From NCBI GenBank assembly GCA_903919075.1, contig CAIXGR010000070.1, forward strand, positions 25,155 through 89,154: DNA of 64,000 nucleotides, read 5' to 3'. The notes under the pieces are model-generated. The model made no database searches. It saw only the letters and a list, made by a program, of their open reading frames with translations, and was not told the origin of the DNA. The position numbers were made by a program, and so were the translations under genes. This DNA comes from an uncultured Bacteroidota bacterium (GTDB lineage: Bacteria > Bacteroidota > Bacteroidia > Chitinophagales > LD1). This document shows, one piece after another, positions 60,829 through 64,000 of this stretch. How positions within the stretch are numbered: the first letter of the stretch is position 1; each line of letters starts with the position of its first letter.

Positions 60829-61365
60829 ATGAAATCGAAATTATTTTCAACGCTTGCTTTATCGGCAACTGTTCTTGCTTTAAATGCACAAATGAGCATG
60901 CCCTCAACAACTGGTATTCAACAAGACGCACAAAAAAGTGCTGTTCAAACAAAATCTAATGCTACGCAAACCGTAGCCAAAGCCGAAACTACTGCAAAAC
61001 CTGCTTTAGGCTCTTTAATATCTCAGTTTTCAGGCCAAATTTCGCCAACCGCGTTAACTGATGACTTCAATAAAAATAAGAGTTCATTCGAAACCCAAGC
61101 AAAATCAACACCTGCTACCGATGTAAAAGCTAACGCTGGTTTATTGCAGAAATTACAAGGCGGTTTAAAAAGCACAGCATTCACATCAGGCTGGGCTGCT
61201 ATTAAAGATAAATGGCAGGCTGGTGTTAAAGGCGCTACAAGCACTAAGCAATTGGCAGGCTATGCAAAAACACTTACCGAAAACGTTAATCCTAAATTTT
61301 TAGGTTCTAATTGGGAGAAAATAAAACCAACGCTTACATCAGCACTTGATAAAGCAGCACAGTAA
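60829..61365 (+). CDS. Secreted protein of unknown function
   Basis: Signal peptide MKSKLFSTLALSATVLALNAQ; low-complexity A/T/K-rich; internal ATG start used. Confidence 0.7.
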   Translation: MKSKLFSTLALSATVLALNAQMSMPSTTGIQQDAQKSAVQTKSNATQTVAKAETTAKPALGSLISQFSGQISPTALTDDFNKNKSSFETQAKSTPATDVKANAGLLQKLQGGLKSTAFTSGWAAIKDKWQAGVKGATSTKQLAGYAKTLTENVNPKFLGSNWEKIKPTLTSALDKAAQ

Positions 61366-61390
61366 TATATTGGGAGAAAATAATTTTCCG

Positions 61391-61423
61391 AAAAGCATCT
61401 TCAAATTTTGAAGGTGCTTTTTT
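61391..61423 (+). terminator. Intrinsic terminator
   Basis: AAAAGCATCTTCAAA/TTTTGAAGGTGCTTTTTTTT. Confidence 0.85.
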
Positions 61424-61446
61424 TTATGTCAACAGTTAACCGAAAA

Positions 61447-62343
61447 CTATCTTTTTGATATTTGGACCGAATGCCAATCCGGAGTTATTTTTTGTCCATA
61501 AGTATGGGCATACACCTTTGTAAACTCAGCCCCAAAATAAAGTATAATAGCTGAATAGTATACCCACGCAAGAATTAAAATAACCGAACCCGCCGCGCCG
61601 TAAAGCGAAGCAAATGCAGAAGTACTGAGGTAGGCGCCAATAGCAAATTTACCAATCATAAAAAGAAAAGCGGTGAATGAGGCACCAGTAAGGCAATCGC
61701 GCAATGCCACTTTTCCATCGGGTAGCGATCTGAAAATTAGAGTGAACAAAAAAGTGATTATTGCAAAAACCACCAACAGGTTAACTATATAAAATAAATA
61801 CAAAGCATCTTTTGGGAAATTGGCGGCCAGGTTTTTGTTCAGTACATCGGTTAACGAATTTACAATTAAGCCCACCATTAATAAAAAGCCCACCACGCCA
61901 ATCATTGAGAAAGATATAAGCCGGTTGATAATAAACTTTATGATCCCGTGTTTGGGCTTTGCTTCAATACCCCATATAATATTCAGCGACTCCTGTATTT
62001 CAGCAAACACACCCGATGCACCTATCAATAAAATAATTACACCAATTGTAGTGGCAAACGTATTGCTATCCGAAAGCTTTACATCTTTAATGGCAGCCTG
62101 TATTTTCAGTGCGGCTGCATTGCCTACTAATCCGTTAATTTGCCCGAATATTTCGCCCCGCACAGCTTGGGCCCCGAAAAAAAATCCGCATAGGCTGATA
62201 ATAATAATAAGCAACGGAGGTAAAGAGAATATAGTATAATACGATAAGGCTGCACTAAGTTTAAATACATTATCATTTACCGACCCGTTAAATGTTTCTT
62301 TGAACAGGTGGAAGATTTTTTTTGCGGGGGATATTATTTGCAT
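61447..62343 (-). CDS. YihY/BrkB-family inner membrane protein
   Basis: LSAALSYYTIFSLPPLLIIIISL; SLYGAAGSVILILAWVYYSAIILYFGAEFTKVYA. Confidence 0.94.
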   Translation of the reverse strand: MQIISPAKKIFHLFKETFNGSVNDNVFKLSAALSYYTIFSLPPLLIIIISLCGFFFGAQAVRGEIFGQINGLVGNAAALKIQAAIKDVKLSDSNTFATTIGVIILLIGASGVFAEIQESLNIIWGIEAKPKHGIIKFIINRLISFSMIGVVGFLLMVGLIVNSLTDVLNKNLAANFPKDALYLFYIVNLLVVFAIITFLFTLIFRSLPDGKVALRDCLTGASFTAFLFMIGKFAIGAYLSTSAFASLYGAAGSVILILAWVYYSAIILYFGAEFTKVYAHTYGQKITPDWHSVQISKR

Positions 62344-62403
62344 AATGTGCGGCTAATGTAAAGAATAACTAAAGTTAGAAGGTATAAAAAATGCTTGCCG
62401 GTA

Positions 62404-63384
62404 TTAATCTTTAGCCGTCATTTTTTTTGCGTTTTTTCTTTCTTCTTTCTCTTTTTTCTTTTTCTCCTTTCCTTTATGCTTTTCATCTTTAGCAAGCTTG
62501 ATAATCTCTTTTAAAGTACCGGCACCCTTTGTAATCATTTTACTATTCTTCAATGCATTACTTGTTGATACTAATTTCATCTCCAATCCGAATTTATAAT
62601 CCACGGCCCCTCCTTTGCGAATAAGCGGCCCTAATGTTTTAAAAATATCGGTAAACGAAATACGCAGGGGCAAAATCAGTTCGGTGCTGTCCCGCTGTTT
62701 AATATCAGTTACACCCCATTTAGAGCCATATACCCAGGGGTTACCGGCCAGGGCAAACTTGTATTTTAAGTCTTTAAACTGAAAGGCAATTTTATTTCTA
62801 TTTCCTATCATTAAATGCAAATACAGCGTAACCCCTTTTGCACTCAGCGAATCATAATCTACTTTTACAACCCGGGCGCTTGGGATATATAAAAGCGGTT
62901 GCAGCGTTTCAATATCTATATCAAAATTCTTTTTGAAAGGTATATGGGTATAAAAAGTTGTATGAATTCTGTACACCACACTATCTTTCCCTTGCTTATC
63001 GGCATTATCAAGTGTGGTGAGCAGTTTATCGTTATAAATAGTTACCGGTAGCTCAATCCAGGTGCTATCCCATTTTTTTATATTGATAGATTGTGCGTAC
63101 GTGCTTTTTACTACTTCCACACCGCTGATATAAAGTTTGTATTGCAAACTATCGGCCGCCAGGTTAAAAGGCAGCGGACTATGAATCAGCATTTTTCCCT
63201 CCATGTCGGTTCTGTCGGCACTTAGGCCAATCACTTCAAATACGCCTAATTCTAACCGGGGAATAAAAAGTGTGCGATAAGGGCTTTTATCTTTCGAATA
63301 ATGATAGAGGTCAACTGCGAAAAACAGAATGATGGGGAGCAGAATAATTGCTAATACGATAGCCGTAATTTTGAATGCTTTCAC
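62404..63384 (-). CDS. Membrane-anchored LEA2-like protein with highly charged Lys-rich tail
   Basis: N-terminal TM; two beta-rich repeats; tail KDEKHKGKEKKKKEKEERKNAKK. Confidence 0.65.
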   Translation of the reverse strand: MKAFKITAIVLAIILLPIILFFAVDLYHYSKDKSPYRTLFIPRLELGVFEVIGLSADRTDMEGKMLIHSPLPFNLAADSLQYKLYISGVEVVKSTYAQSINIKKWDSTWIELPVTIYNDKLLTTLDNADKQGKDSVVYRIHTTFYTHIPFKKNFDIDIETLQPLLYIPSARVVKVDYDSLSAKGVTLYLHLMIGNRNKIAFQFKDLKYKFALAGNPWVYGSKWGVTDIKQRDSTELILPLRISFTDIFKTLGPLIRKGGAVDYKFGLEMKLVSTSNALKNSKMITKGAGTLKEIIKLAKDEKHKGKEKKKKEKEERKNAKKMTAKD

Positions 63385-63481
63385 AATGGTTGTTTTTTTG
63401 TTGCGTGGGTGTCACAATACTATAACGACCAACTCTTAAATTTCTTATTTTTTAAGAGAGGCATAGTATTAAAATGCTTTA

Positions 63482-63706
63482 TTACTCCGGCTTCTTTCGT
63501 CTTTTCTCTTTTAACGTAGTTTTATTTCCCCCAACGGTTTCGTTATTAACTCCGATAAGGGTATTTAATACCTCGATGGACTTTTCTATATCTTTTTTGT
63601 TTGTCTTTTGCGAAACATCACTTGTGTTTTCGCTACCAGATTTCTCTGATAACATACCACGATCTGATGACATGTTATCCTCCATTTGATTTTTCTTTTC
63701 TTTCAT
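63482..63706 (-). CDS. Small charged hypothetical protein
   Basis: 74 aa hydrophilic ORF; no recognised motif. Confidence 0.4.
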   Translation of the reverse strand: MKEKKNQMEDNMSSDRGMLSEKSGSENTSDVSQKTNKKDIEKSIEVLNTLIGVNNETVGGNKTTLKEKRRKKPE

Positions 63707-63839
63707 TTTAATATGGTTTAATGTGAAAGAAGTTTTTCACGATATAAAGGTGAGTGCTTTAGCGCAGCTTAGCATTACATAATTATGTAATAGAGTTACA
63801 TTATTCACAGATGAGTGAGGAACAAACAGCAATACTACC

Positions 63840-63922
63840 ATGGTTGACAGTTGACACCTTAAAAATTAAATCATTGATAATCAATATGTTTTGTTGCCAA
63901 AGTGTCAACCGTTGTCAACCAT
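63840..63922. repeat. Inverted repeat built from TTGACA/TGTCAA units
   Basis: ATGGTTGACAGTTGACAC (63840-63857) ... GTGTCAACcgtTGTCAACCAT (63902-63922). Confidence 0.7.
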
Positions 63923-64000
63923 AAATCACAAAGTACTTCAATTTCGCAGGCTATATTTTACTTTAATCATACAGCTTTTGAGTTATAAACAAAAATATAA

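Overview
The window is a 64 kb stretch of a moderately AT-rich Bacteroidetes chromosome. Lineage evidence: T9SS sorting domains, TAnnTTTG promoters, and 'ILDISSTNKGLLIPRM' surface proteins. Most of it is ordinary core gene content: clpP(3' end)-clpX, an ABC transporter, phosphoglucomutase, dnaX, M16 and M1 peptidases, smpB, pcm, an aldehyde dehydrogenase, fabI, tRNA-Asp, and a TPP-riboswitch-led thiSCDEGH operon. There are also three paralogous glycine-rich surface proteins, a C10 peptidase, and two sigma-factor loci. I saw no CRISPR array, integrase, transposase, phage module or recognisable defence island. I do not see a convincing wholly new multi-gene system. The observations most worth checking are: (1) an SRPBCC gene with an in-frame TGA exactly where its tandem paralogue has a conserved Trp, in an SRPBCC-ArsR cluster; (2) a tandem dyad operator flanking the -7 element of that cluster; (3) a DtxR-box-like operator between a DtxR/MntR regulator and a porin + Nramp-Usp fusion pair; (4) several structured intergenic regions (8882-8925, 18808-18908, 63723-63922); and (5) small ORFs missing from the ORF track (8082-8210, 47174-47290). 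All family assignments were made by reading motifs, with no database search.
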